Shown: one piece after another, positions 18,498 to 30,567 of the stretch
Layout of the letters: each line of letters starts with the position of its first letter
How positions within the stretch are numbered: the first letter of the stretch is position 1
Assembly: GCA_009920815.1 (NCBI GenBank)
Contig: RFZH01000002.1
Span: 1-34,192, forward strand
Reading direction: 5' to 3'
Length of the DNA stretch: 34,192 nt
From: Paracoccaceae bacterium
GTDB lineage: Bacteria; Pseudomonadota; Alphaproteobacteria; Rhodobacterales; Rhodobacteraceae
Program-made: the position numbers and the translations under genes
The notes under the pieces: generated by a model
Told to the model about the DNA's origin: nothing
Seen by the model: only the letters and a program-made list of their open reading frames with translations
The model's database searches: none

Positions 18498-20032
18498 AAT
18501 CGTGTCGCCAACCAGACCAATGCACCAGCGTTTGCAAACAAGCCAAAAATAATCATCGCTCGATAAAAAGTGCGCCAGATTTTTTGAGGCGGGTTAACAA
18601 CTTCGGACTTGGATTGTGCAATCAATGCACGCTCTACAAGACTGGGTAATCGTGGTCCAAATCTGCCAACCACACGCAAAGTATTCATCAAATCCCGCGC
18701 AGCAGCAAGCGGACCAATACTGTCTCGGATATAATTTTCGACGACTGGACGTGCTACCTGCCAAATATTGATTTGTGGACTAAGCGAACGCGCGACGCCT
18801 TCGACAACCACCATGGTGCGCTGTAACAAAATTAATTCGGTACGCGTTTCCATACCAAAACGTTCCGTCACTTCAAACAGATGGTTTAACAAGCGGCCCA
18901 TTGAAATATGGGTTGCATCCATGCCAAAAATCGGTTCGCCGACCGCGCGCAATGCGCGGGCAAATTCATCCACATCTTGTGATGACGGCACATAACCTGC
19001 TTCGAAATGCACCTCTGCGACACGTTGATAATCACGTCGAATAAAACCAAACAGGATTTCGGCATAAACCCGGCGCGTGTATTCATCGATATGCCCCATG
19101 ATCCCAAAATCAAAGGCAACAATCGCACCGTCATCGCCAACCTTTAGGTTGCCTTGGTGCATGTCAGCGTGAAAATATCCGTCACGTAGCGCATGTTGTA
19201 AAAACAGCTGCAATACACGCTCGCCCAACTCAACGCGATCAAAACCTTTTTCATCAAGCGCATCATTGTCGCCGAGCGGTGTTCCTTCGACCCAATCCAG
19301 CGTCATCACACGCCGCCCAGACAAAGCCCATTTAACGCGCGGCACACGGAATCCTTGATCCTTTTCCGTGTTTGCCGAAAACTCAGACGCCGAAGAGCTT
19401 TCAAGACGCAGGTCAAGCTCTCCCAATACAACGCCCTCAAAATGTTCGATGACATCCATTGGCCGCAGACGGCGTGCAAATGGAGCCAAAATTTCAATAG
19501 CGCGGGCCGCTAGATAAAACGCGTCAACATCACGACGAAATGCCTTTTCGATACCTGGCCTTAGAACTTTTACGGCAACCGTTTCGCCAGTTTCTGCCAA
19601 CTTCGCCTTGTGCACCTGCGCAATCGAGGCAGCTGCCACAGGTTCGCTGAATTCAGAAAAGATTGCGTCTGGGTTCAGCGAGGTTTCTAATTGAAAACTT
19701 TGCTTCGCCAAATGTGTCGAAAATGGTGGTAATTTATCTTGTAATACACGCAATTGCTGCGCCAGATCATTGCCCACAACGTCAGGGCGCGTCGACAAAA
19801 TTTGCCCAAACTTTATATAGGCAGGGCCTAGTGCCGTCAAAGCACGGGTCACAGGCGGCATTGATGGATCGCCCTTTAACCCCAAAAACTGAAATGGCCA
19901 CCCCAGAATACGCGCCGCAATACGAAGCGAGCGCGGCGCCTCCATAGCGTTTAGGATCACACGCATCGCACCAGTGCGTTCTAGCGTTGCGCCCGTGCGA
20001 ATGAGTCGAATGATATTATGGGGTCCGCGCAT
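18494..20032 (-). CDS. ubiB: Ubiquinone biosynthesis kinase-like protein UbiB (ABC1/ADCK family)
   Basis: LGPAYIKFGQILSTRPDVVG (KxGQ), AAASIAQVHKAKL, HADMHQGNLKV and AFDFGIMG motifs. Confidence 0.95.
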   Translation of the reverse strand: MRGPHNIIRLIRTGATLERTGAMRVILNAMEAPRSLRIAARILGWPFQFLGLKGDPSMPPVTRALTALGPAYIKFGQILSTRPDVVGNDLAQQLRVLQDKLPPFSTHLAKQSFQLETSLNPDAIFSEFSEPVAAASIAQVHKAKLAETGETVAVKVLRPGIEKAFRRDVDAFYLAARAIEILAPFARRLRPMDVIEHFEGVVLGELDLRLESSSASEFSANTEKDQGFRVPRVKWALSGRRVMTLDWVEGTPLGDNDALDEKGFDRVELGERVLQLFLQHALRDGYFHADMHQGNLKVGDDGAIVAFDFGIMGHIDEYTRRVYAEILFGFIRRDYQRVAEVHFEAGYVPSSQDVDEFARALRAVGEPIFGMDATHISMGRLLNHLFEVTERFGMETRTELILLQRTMVVVEGVARSLSPQINIWQVARPVVENYIRDSIGPLAAARDLMNTLRVVGRFGPRLPSLVERALIAQSKSEVVNPPQKIWRTFYRAMIIFGLFANAGALVWLATRF

Positions 20033-20785
20033 CTAAATCTTCCAACCAGAATGCAAACACGCAATACCCATCGTTAAATTACGGAATTTGGCATTTTCAA
20101 ATCCCGCATTTCGCACCATGCCTAAGAATGTTTCTTGATCAGGAAATTTCCGAATTGATTCAACAAGATATTGATAACTGTCTCGATCGTTTGCAATAAT
20201 TTTTCCCATGGTTGGGATAAAATTAAATGAATAGATATCATAGATCCGCTGCATCAAGTCGTTAGGGATTTGGGAAAACTCCAACACCATTAACCGCCCA
20301 CCGGGTTTTAAAACGCGATACGCTTCGCGTAGGGCTTCCTCAGGGCGCGTGACATTTCGGATACCAAAACTGATCGTATACACATCGAAAGTATTGTCAT
20401 GAAATGGTAACGCCATTGCATCACCGACGACCCAATCCAACTGATCTGCCATTTGATCTGCTTCTGCGCGCTTACGACCTGCGATCAGCATGGGTTCGGT
20501 CAAATCGCAAACGGTTGCATGGCCATAACCTGCACGCTTGAGAAAGCGAAACGAAATATCCCCCGTTCCACCTGCGACGTCCAAAAGCTTTTGACCAGCA
20601 CGTGGGGCCAACCAATCCATCATCGCATCTTTCCAAATGCGGTGAATACCCATCGACATCACATCATTCATTATATCGTATTTCGACGCCACACTGCCGA
20701 AAACGCCTTGAACGCGCGACGCTTTTTCCGCTTCTGGTACGGTTTGAAACCCGAAATGTGTGGTGTTATCTGACTTATCGTTCAT
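20033..20785 (-). CDS. ubiE: Demethylmenaquinone/2-polyprenyl-6-methoxy-1,4-benzoquinol methyltransferase
   Basis: [43 protein letters not shown] and [19 protein letters not shown] motif. Start set at MNDKSD (20785). Confidence 0.95.
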   Translation of the reverse strand: MNDKSDNTTHFGFQTVPEAEKASRVQGVFGSVASKYDIMNDVMSMGIHRIWKDAMMDWLAPRAGQKLLDVAGGTGDISFRFLKRAGYGHATVCDLTEPMLIAGRKRAEADQMADQLDWVVGDAMALPFHDNTFDVYTISFGIRNVTRPEEALREAYRVLKPGGRLMVLEFSQIPNDLMQRIYDIYSFNFIPTMGKIIANDRDSYQYLVESIRKFPDQETFLGMVRNAGFENAKFRNLTMGIACLHSGWKI

Positions 20786-21157
20786 CAAGATTTCCTTGCA
20801 TCTGAGCCTTTCATATATTGTGATGACCCCATCATGCAATGCGATCTTTGGTTGATATCGTCGCAGCGCACACAAAAACCAACATAAAAGGGGCATAATT
20901 TCGCCTTGAATGACGAATACAAAACATTTGTTTTAATCAGTGTGTGAGTAAACTTTGTCTGGTCTTGAATTATCCTTTTACATTACGTGCGCCGCGGCAA
21001 TTGCTTGCGGGTTGAACACGTGGCATGAAAACTCTCAACGGCTCTCCGAAATGGTAAAGTGGTTGCGCAACACCGTGTTTACGCGAAAATAACAAGAGGC
21101 GCCCCATTGGATCCGCGCGTATGATTGATTAAGTTCGGTTGAAAAGAGGATCCCCAG

Positions 21158-22009
21158 ATGCCCGAATTGCCAGAAGTCGAAACAGTGATGCGGGGGCTTG
21201 CGCCTTCGATGACTGGTGCGGTCATTACGAACGCACACGTGAACCGACCAAATTTACGTTGGCCGTTCCCTGAAAATATGGCTGATCGGTTAACAGGCCA
21301 GCGGGTTGAACGCCTTACACGTCGCTCTAAATACATCCTAGCCACACTGAATGGCGGCGAAACCTTATTAATTCACTTAGGCATGTCTGGACGTATATTG
21401 GTGTCCGGCGATCCATTGGGGCAGTTCGTGCATGACCATCCAGCACAACAAAAACACGATCACGTTGTGTTAGAATTTGATAATGGCGCAAGGGTTACAT
21501 TCAACGACCCACGCCGCTTTGGAGCAATGGATTTGATCGAAACTGCCAAACTTGACGATCATTCCTTGCTTAAAGTGTTGGGACCGGAACCTTTCTCGAA
21601 CAGTTTCAACGAAAGCTATCTTGGGCAACGCATTTCCAACAAAAAGTCCCCAATCAAATCGGTCCTTTTAGATCAATCCGTCGTGGCAGGATTGGGCAAC
21701 ATTTACGTATGCGAAGTCTTGTACAAGACAGGAATCCACCCTGCTAGGCTGGCCAATGATATTTCACCGCAAGAAACCGCAAAACTGATTCCCACAATTC
21801 GCACTGTGCTAGAGGCAGCAATACAAGCTGGAGGATCGTCACTGCGTGATTTTCGACAAGCTGATGGCGAACTGGGTTATTTTCAACACAGCTTTGATGT
21901 CTACGGTCGCGAACAAGAAAAGTGCAAGAATACTGAATGTTCGTCAAAAATCGAACGTCTTGTTCAGTCCGGGCGATCCAGCTTCTTCTGCCCTTCGTGT
22001 CAAAGATAG
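21158..22009 (+). CDS. mutM: Formamidopyrimidine-DNA glycosylase
   Basis: [15 protein letters not shown]-terminus, [10 protein letters not shown], and a C-terminal zinc finger CKNTEC...FFCPSCQR. Confidence 0.97.
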   Translation: MPELPEVETVMRGLAPSMTGAVITNAHVNRPNLRWPFPENMADRLTGQRVERLTRRSKYILATLNGGETLLIHLGMSGRILVSGDPLGQFVHDHPAQQKHDHVVLEFDNGARVTFNDPRRFGAMDLIETAKLDDHSLLKVLGPEPFSNSFNESYLGQRISNKKSPIKSVLLDQSVVAGLGNIYVCEVLYKTGIHPARLANDISPQETAKLIPTIRTVLEAAIQAGGSSLRDFRQADGELGYFQHSFDVYGREQEKCKNTECSSKIERLVQSGRSSFFCPSCQR

Positions 22010-22072
22010 CTTGATCCATCTCGCAATCGTGATATTGAACGGGACTCAGATAAACAACCGAAAGACTGTTTC

Positions 22073-22849
22073 ATGGCTTATGAGACGATCATCGTAGAGA
22101 TCGAAGACCACATTGCGGTGATGAAATTAAACCGCCCAGATGCGTTGAACGCTTTGAACGACCAATTGTTGGCAGAGCTTACAGACGCGCTGGAAAATGC
22201 CCAAAAAAATGATAAAGTTCGCTGCATCATTATTACAGGGTCGGAAAAGGCCTTTGCAGCCGGCGCTGACATCAAGATGATGAGCAGCCAAAGTTTTGTC
22301 GATGTCTTTGCAGGCGACCTATTCGCCGATCAATCAAATCGGATCGCACGCATTCGCAAGCCAATTATCGCTGCAGTGTCGGGGTATGCACTTGGTGGTG
22401 GTTGCGAATTAGCGATGCTGTGCGATTTCATTATTGCGGCAGACAACGCCAAATTTGGCCAACCCGAAATTAACCTTGGTGTGATTGCGGGCATGGGCGG
22501 AACACAGCGCTTGACACGCTCGATTGGTAAATCAAAAGCCATGGATATGAACCTAACCGGTCGCTTTATGGATGCTGAAGAGGCCGAACGTTGTGGTTTG
22601 GTCAGCCGCGTTGTCCCCGCCAAAAAGCTAATGGACGAAGCGATGGGCGCTGCCTCAAAAATCGCAGAAAAATCAATGATTGCGGTTATGGCTGCAAAAG
22701 AAGCTGTAAACCGTTCATATGAAACCACATTAGCAGAAGGGCTATTGATGGAACGTCGTTTGTTCCATTCAATGTTTGCTACCGAAGACCAAAAAGAAGG
22801 TATGAGCGCCTTCATGGAAAAGCGCGAACCGCAATTTCGCGACAAATAA
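22073..22849 (+). CDS. Enoyl-CoA hydratase
   Basis: Crotonase motifs [11 protein letters not shown] and [44 protein letters not shown]. Confidence 0.93.
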   Translation: MAYETIIVEIEDHIAVMKLNRPDALNALNDQLLAELTDALENAQKNDKVRCIIITGSEKAFAAGADIKMMSSQSFVDVFAGDLFADQSNRIARIRKPIIAAVSGYALGGGCELAMLCDFIIAADNAKFGQPEINLGVIAGMGGTQRLTRSIGKSKAMDMNLTGRFMDAEEAERCGLVSRVVPAKKLMDEAMGAASKIAEKSMIAVMAAKEAVNRSYETTLAEGLLMERRLFHSMFATEDQKEGMSAFMEKREPQFRDK

Positions 22850-22966
22850 CCCTGATGTTCGCGTTTTTTCAGCAAAAACGTGAATGGCCTGTTGACTCGG
22901 CGATGAGTCGGGCCTAAAGACGCGAACTCAGAATATACGTAACCCAAGCAATGGGATGAGAGACAT

Positions 22967-23230
22967 ATGGCAAATACGCCTCAATCCAAGAAACGCGCAC
23001 GTCAAACCGAGCGTCGTACAGCAGTAAACAAAGCGCGTCGTTCACGCATTCGCACGTTCCTTCGTAAAGTCGAAGAAGCGATCGCAAGCGGGAATAAAGA
23101 CGCGGCAGTAGACGCACTGCGCGCAGCTCAGCCTGAACTGATGCGCGGCGTGACAAAAGGTGTGTTCCACAAAAACACAGCGTCACGAAAAATGTCCCGT
23201 CTATCCGCACGCGTAAAAGCAATAGCCTAA
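22967..23230 (+). CDS. rpsT: 30S ribosomal protein S20
   Basis: [39 protein letters not shown]...[19 protein letters not shown]. Confidence 0.97.
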   Translation: MANTPQSKKRARQTERRTAVNKARRSRIRTFLRKVEEAIASGNKDAAVDALRAAQPELMRGVTKGVFHKNTASRKMSRLSARVKAIA

Positions 23231-23255
23231 TCGCAAATCGGATTTAATTTAAAAA

Positions 23256-23283
23256 GCGCGCTGCATTTTGCGGCGCCTTTTTT
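23256..23283 (+). terminator. Rho-independent terminator after rpsT
   Basis: GC-rich imperfect stem GCGCGCTGCATTTTGCGGCGC followed by a T run (CCTTTTTT). Confidence 0.65.
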
Positions 23284-23304
23284 GTGTTCTGAGGGCATTT
23301 TTTA

Positions 23305-23399
23305 GACTCAGAGATTCTTTTTAGAAAAATGCGAGTCAAGTGCATAGTTCTGTTGCTCAGGTCAGTTTGAAATTGCTAACGTTGACTTGCGGGTGACTC
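23305..23399. promoter_or_regulatory. Cluster of four GANTC (CcrM-type) sites upstream of dnaA
   Basis: GACTC 23305-23309, GATTC 23313-23317, GAGTC 23333-23337, GACTC 23395-23399. Confidence 0.6.
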
Positions 23400-23584
23400 G
23401 CACTTGGGGGACAATTTAAAGTCGACGGTATGGAATGACCGGCATCGTTTTTAACGGTTTGCTTTTTTTGTCCATTTCAGACATTTTATCTCTGTGCGCT
23501 ACAACAGCGCGCAAATATTTGTTGCCAATTCAAGTGCGTCTCAACGGTAGGGTCGTTTGAACTTGGGTCGGGAAGAGAATAAAT

Positions 23585-24949
23585 ATGAATACCGTTGATT
23601 GGGGTGCGATTAAACAGTCCATTGAAAAGACTGTTGGTGCAAATAATTATAGAAATTGGATCGCCCCGATCGAATTTGACTCGATTGAAGATGACGTGGC
23701 CGTATTGAACGTGCCGACCAATTTTCTTGGTAACTACGTCGCACAAAATTTCTCTGACCTTATTGTGCACCAAATTAACGTAGTCGATGCAGCGGTACGT
23801 CGCGTGCGTTTTTGTGTAAGTAGCGTGAAGCCCAGACTGCCACATGGTGCACGTGCAACCACACAAGCCGCGGCGCAGGCGCCTGCAACTTATAACAAAA
23901 GCGACGACCTGCCCGGTGCGCCATTGGATCAAAGATTCACGTTTGACACATTCGTTGTTGGAAAACCAAACGAACTTGCACACGCCGCTGCCCGTCGGGT
24001 GGGCGCGGGTGAATCTGTCAGCTTCAATCCTCTGTTTTTATACGGCGGTGTTGGTTTGGGCAAAACGCACCTTATGCACGCAATCGCATGGGACCTGCAG
24101 AAAAACCGCCCAGACCTGAATGTTGTTTATCTCTCTGCGGAACAATTTATGTACCGTTTTGTGCAAGCACTCCGCGATCGCAAAATGATGGATTTCAAGC
24201 AATTGTTCCGGTCTGTCGACGTCCTGATGGTTGACGACGTGCAATTCATTGCAGGCAAAGACAGCACGCAAGAAGAGTTTTTTCACACTTTTAATGCGCT
24301 GGTTGATCAGAACAAACAAATCATCATTTCTGCTGATCGTGCACCAGGTGAAATCAAAGATTTGGAAGAGCGTATCAAAAGTCGTCTGCAATGCGGCCTT
24401 GTTGTCGACCTGCATCCAACTGATTACGAACTGCGCCTTGGGATTTTACAGGCAAAGGTTGAGCAACACCGTGCCCAATATCCAGACCTTCAGATCGACA
24501 ATAATGTTTTGGAATTTCTGGCCCATCGTATTTCAACAAACGTGCGTGTCCTTGAGGGTGCGCTGACGCGCCTGTTTGCATTTGCTTCCCTGATTGGTCG
24601 CCATATTACATTAGACGTCGCACAGGATTGTCTTGCGGACGTGCTGCGCGCGTCAGAGCGTAAGATTACTGTCGAAGAAATTCAGCGTAGGGTCGCCGAA
24701 CACTATAATATCCGCCTATCCGACATGATCGGCCCTAAACGTTTGCGAACATATGCCCGTCCGCGTCAGATCGCAATGTATCTTGCAAAACAACTGACCA
24801 GCCGCAGCTTGCCTGAAATTGGTCGCCGCTTTGGGGGGCGAGATCATACTACCGTCCTACATGGCGTAAAGCGTGTCGAAGAGCTTAAGATCCAAGATGG
24901 TCAGATCGCCGAAGATTTGGAAATGCTACGCCGCGCCCTAGAAGCCTGA
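23585..24949 (+). CDS. dnaA: Chromosomal replication initiator protein DnaA
   Basis: LYGGVGLGKTHLMHAI Walker A, DVLMVDDVQFIAGK Walker B, and RPRQIAMYLAKQLTSRSLPEIGRRFGGRDHTTVLHGVKRV DnaA signature. Confidence 0.98.
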   Translation: MNTVDWGAIKQSIEKTVGANNYRNWIAPIEFDSIEDDVAVLNVPTNFLGNYVAQNFSDLIVHQINVVDAAVRRVRFCVSSVKPRLPHGARATTQAAAQAPATYNKSDDLPGAPLDQRFTFDTFVVGKPNELAHAAARRVGAGESVSFNPLFLYGGVGLGKTHLMHAIAWDLQKNRPDLNVVYLSAEQFMYRFVQALRDRKMMDFKQLFRSVDVLMVDDVQFIAGKDSTQEEFFHTFNALVDQNKQIIISADRAPGEIKDLEERIKSRLQCGLVVDLHPTDYELRLGILQAKVEQHRAQYPDLQIDNNVLEFLAHRISTNVRVLEGALTRLFAFASLIGRHITLDVAQDCLADVLRASERKITVEEIQRRVAEHYNIRLSDMIGPKRLRTYARPRQIAMYLAKQLTSRSLPEIGRRFGGRDHTTVLHGVKRVEELKIQDGQIAEDLEMLRRALEA

Positions 24950-24974
24950 TACGCGCGAAAAACTCTGGTTTTGG

Positions 24975-25010
24975 CACCGTCTTAGCCTGTTTGGCCTTGA
25001 CGGTGTTTCT
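24975..25010 (+). terminator. Terminator-like hairpin after dnaA
   Basis: CACCGTC (24975-24981) pairs with GACGGTG (24999-25005), followed by TTTCT. Confidence 0.4.
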
Positions 25011-25095
25011 ATTTACAGGGACAACAAAGAAAAGACTTGAGCCGGCTGTATAATAGAGTAACGTGCTTGTCCCGGCCAAGAGAGGAGCAAGGAAC

Positions 25096-26214
25096 ATGAA
25101 ACTTAGCATTGAACGCAGTGCATTGTTAAAAGCTGTGTCACAAGCGCAATCCGTTGTTGAACGTCGTAACACCATTCCAATCCTCGCAAACGTTCTGATC
25201 GAAGCCGAAGGCGATAGCGTTTCATTCCGCGCGACTGACCTCGATATCGAAGTGCTAGACAAGGCAAATGCCATGGTCGAACGTGCCGGCGCGACAACTG
25301 TCTCTGCTGTCACTTTGCATGAAATCGTTCGCAAATTGCCTGATGGCGCGATGGTCACATTGACCGATGATGGGTCAAAAGGGCGCCTGACCGTAGAAGC
25401 GGGGCGGTCTAATTTTTCATTGGCCACGCTTCCAAAAGAAGATTTTCCTGTGATGGCATCTTCAGAATACAGTTCGAATTTCTCTGCGCCTGCGCCTGTT
25501 CTGCGCCGCCTTTTTGATAAATCAAAGTTTGCAATTTCTACCGAGGAAACCCGCTATTATCTCAATGGCGTTTATATGCATGTTGCTGACGCAGATGGTG
25601 GTAAAGTTTTGCGCTGTGTGGCAACAGATGGGCACCGTTTGGCACGCATCGACGCCGATCTGCCCGAAGGTGCATCGGACACTCCAGGTGTGATTGTTCC
25701 TCGCAAAACTGTTGGCGAATTGCGCAAGTTACTTGAAGATGATGATATGCAAATCGCCGTATCTGTTTCTGAAACAAAAGTTCGTTTTGCTACCCCAAAT
25801 ATAACGCTAACGTCCAAGGTGATCGACGGCACTTTCCCCGATTACACGCGTGTCATCCCATCAGGAAACACGCGCCGTATGGAAGTTGACGCAAGCGAAT
25901 TTGCAAAAGCGGTTGATCGCGTGGCGACAGTTTCCTCAGAGCGGTCGCGGGCAGTTAAGCTTTCGCTAGACGAAGATCGGCTGATCCTGTCAGTCAATTC
26001 CCCAGACAGTGGCGCCGCCGAAGAAGAGCTTGCTGTTGCTTATGGCGATGAACGTTTAGAAATCGGATTCAACGCGAAATACCTTTTGGAAATCGCAAGC
26101 CAAGTTGACCGAGAAAATGCTGTCTTTATGTTCAACTCATCAGGCGATCCTACATTGATGCGCGAAGGCAATGACACAACGGCGGTTTACGTCGTTATGC
26201 CGATGCGCGTTTGA
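25096..26214 (+). CDS. dnaN: DNA polymerase III beta subunit (sliding clamp)
   Basis: MKLSIERSALLKAVSQAQSVVERRNTIPILANVLIEA ... PTLMREGNDTTAVYVVMPMRV. Start set at 25096. Confidence 0.97.
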   Translation: MKLSIERSALLKAVSQAQSVVERRNTIPILANVLIEAEGDSVSFRATDLDIEVLDKANAMVERAGATTVSAVTLHEIVRKLPDGAMVTLTDDGSKGRLTVEAGRSNFSLATLPKEDFPVMASSEYSSNFSAPAPVLRRLFDKSKFAISTEETRYYLNGVYMHVADADGGKVLRCVATDGHRLARIDADLPEGASDTPGVIVPRKTVGELRKLLEDDDMQIAVSVSETKVRFATPNITLTSKVIDGTFPDYTRVIPSGNTRRMEVDASEFAKAVDRVATVSSERSRAVKLSLDEDRLILSVNSPDSGAAEEELAVAYGDERLEIGFNAKYLLEIASQVDRENAVFMFNSSGDPTLMREGNDTTAVYVVMPMRV

Positions 26215-26244
26215 TTAACGGTCTCCTAACCCAAAGCTAGGGTC

Positions 26245-27348
26245 ATGTTATACCTATCAAACCTGACCCTATCGCATTTCCGTTCGCATAAATTGGCGCG
26301 GCTGTCGTTGGATGGCCGCCCAGTTGTTTTTTTTGGAAACAATGGGTCTGGGAAAACAAATATTCTCGAAGCGGTGTCTTTGTTTTCCCCCGGGCGTGGC
26401 ATGCGGCGCGCAAGCGCTGAAGATATGACGCGCCGCCCCGAAGCGGTGGGGTGGAAATTGCGCGCTGATGCGTCGGTGCGTGGCGCGCATCATGAAATCG
26501 AAACATTTTCGGAAAACGGGGCCGCGCGTCGGGTCGAAATCGACGGTAAAACCGCAACACAGGCCCGCCTGGGTGACCTATCACGGGTGATTTGGTTGAT
26601 CCCTTCAATGGATCGCCTTTGGATTGAAGGCGCCGAAAATCGCCGGCGGTTTTTGGATCGCATGACGCTTAGCCTGTTTCCGGAACACGGCGAAACGTCA
26701 ATCTCATATGAAAAGGCCATGCGCGAACGCAACCGTTTATTAAAGGACCAAGTACGTGATGCCCATTGGTACAAAGTCCTCGAAATGCATATGGCAGAGA
26801 CAGGCCACGCCATTCACATTGCGCGATCAACTGCTCTGGACCGAATTCTAAAGGCACAAAAAACCGCGCAGACCGCATTTCCAACTGCGGAGTTAACGTT
26901 GGAACATCCTGACGGTATTTTTCCAGAAACGGTTGACGACTTGAAAACTGCGCTATCTGAAAACCGCGCGCGCGACTTAGCGGCTGGTCGGACATTAATC
27001 GGACCACACCGCACAGACATGATTGGGGTCTTTCAGGCAAAAGGTATACCCGCCCGTGATTGTTCGACTGGGGAACAAAAGGCATTGCTTGTTTCTATGA
27101 TTTTGGCAAACGCACGCGCGCTTGCCCAAGATTTGGGCAGCGCCCCAATTATTTTATTGGACGAAGTGGCCGCCCACCTTGACGCCGGTCGGCGCCATGC
27201 ACTTTATGATGAAATATGTGCCCTTGGCGCTCAGGCATGGATGACGGGAACCGAAATTGATCTTTTTTCCGATCTGGGCGCACGCGCACAATATTTTAAA
27301 ATCACAGAAGCGGATAGCATTTCATCCGTCTCAGCATTCGGTAGCTAA
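26245..27348 (+). CDS. recF: DNA replication and repair protein RecF
   Basis: LYLSNLTLSHFRSHKLARL...FFGNNGSGKTNILEAVSLFSPGRGMR; C-terminal STGEQKALLVSMILANA ... ILLDEVAAHLDAGRR. Confidence 0.95.
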   Translation: MLYLSNLTLSHFRSHKLARLSLDGRPVVFFGNNGSGKTNILEAVSLFSPGRGMRRASAEDMTRRPEAVGWKLRADASVRGAHHEIETFSENGAARRVEIDGKTATQARLGDLSRVIWLIPSMDRLWIEGAENRRRFLDRMTLSLFPEHGETSISYEKAMRERNRLLKDQVRDAHWYKVLEMHMAETGHAIHIARSTALDRILKAQKTAQTAFPTAELTLEHPDGIFPETVDDLKTALSENRARDLAAGRTLIGPHRTDMIGVFQAKGIPARDCSTGEQKALLVSMILANARALAQDLGSAPIILLDEVAAHLDAGRRHALYDEICALGAQAWMTGTEIDLFSDLGARAQYFKITEADSISSVSAFGS

Positions 27349-27969
27349 ATGAACGTCTCATTTTTTGACCTCGCGCTCTATGCGGGTGGAATCTTCATCT
27401 TGTTTTTAACGCCTGGACCCGTGTGGGTCGCCCTGATTGCACGCACTCTTTCGGGCGGCTTCGGGTCAGCGTTTCCATTGGCTTTGGGTGTTGTGACCGG
27501 CGATATCCTTTGGCCTTTTCTGGCAATCCTCGGCGTCAGTTGGTTGGTAAATGAAATCGATGGTTTCATGACGTTTCTTGGTTGGGTCGCAGTGGGTATT
27601 TTCATGTGGATGGGGATCGGGCTAATCCGCAAGGGGGACACAGAAATAGGAAAAAATAGCCGTCTTACGATACCCGGAAAATTGGCGGGTTTCGGGGCGG
27701 GCGTTGCAATCATTCTATCAAACCCTAAGGCGATTTTATTCTATATGGGTGTATTGCCAGGTTTCTTTGATCTCACCCAACTTACCGGCCTCGATATAGC
27801 GATCATTTGTACAATCTCTGCACTGATACCCTTGGCGGGGAACGCGATCCTGTCGCTTTTGGTGCACCGAGCGCGCGACATTATTCGATCACCGAAATCT
27901 GTCCGCCGTATGAATGTATCATCTGGTATTTTGTTGATTTGCGTCGGGCTTATTATTCCCTTCACGTAA
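27349..27969 (+). CDS. LysE-family amino-acid exporter
   Basis: Multi-TM protein with FLTPGPVWVALIARTLSGGFGSAFPLALGVVTGD and NPKAILFYMGVLPGFFDLT. Immediately follows the recF stop. Confidence 0.85.
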   Translation: MNVSFFDLALYAGGIFILFLTPGPVWVALIARTLSGGFGSAFPLALGVVTGDILWPFLAILGVSWLVNEIDGFMTFLGWVAVGIFMWMGIGLIRKGDTEIGKNSRLTIPGKLAGFGAGVAIILSNPKAILFYMGVLPGFFDLTQLTGLDIAIICTISALIPLAGNAILSLLVHRARDIIRSPKSVRRMNVSSGILLICVGLIIPFT

Positions 27970-28049
27970 CGCACAAAATATGGCCCAAGGGCGTGACATT
28001 CGACCCCAGAAATTGTATAAGTTGCGGTAATTAACAAAGGATCCAATAA

Positions 28050-30427
<2,378 letters not shown>

Positions 30428-30430
30428 AAA

Positions 30431-30455
30431 CGGTCAAAGTTCGAAGCTTTGACCG
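30431..30455 (-). terminator. Hairpin between gyrB and the acyl-CoA dehydrogenase gene, terminator-like on the minus strand
   Basis: CGGTCAAAG (30431-30439) pairs with CTTTGACCG (30447-30455). Read on the minus strand, the stem is followed by TTTTT. Confidence 0.6.
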
Positions 30456-30482
30456 GAAAAACCTTTATGCCCTTCGGGCGGA

Positions 30483-30542
30483 GGATATTTTTGGACAGAA
30501 AATGATACATGATTTTTTCATTTTCTGTCTCTAAAATATCCC
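30483..30542. repeat. Intergenic palindromic repeat, full copy (element d)
   Basis: Left arm GGATATTTTTGGACAGAAAATGA (30483-30505) and inverted right arm TCATTTTCTGTCTCTAAAATATCC (30519-30542). Confidence 0.9.
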
Positions 30543-30547
30543 GGGGT

Positions 30548-30564
30548 CTGGGGCAGAGCCCCAG
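30548..30564. repeat. Short perfect hairpin CTGGGGC-AGA-GCCCCAG
   Basis: 30548-30554 pairs with 30558-30564. Same style as AGGGGC-TTT-GCCCCT at 5217-5231. Confidence 0.8.
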
Positions 30565-30567
30565 ATT

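Noticed and set aside
23231-23584. oriC in the rpsT-dnaA gap
   Set aside because: The position is suggestive, but I found no TTATCCACA-like DnaA boxes or convincing DnaA-box cluster in the gap; GC-skew analysis of the full chromosome would be needed.
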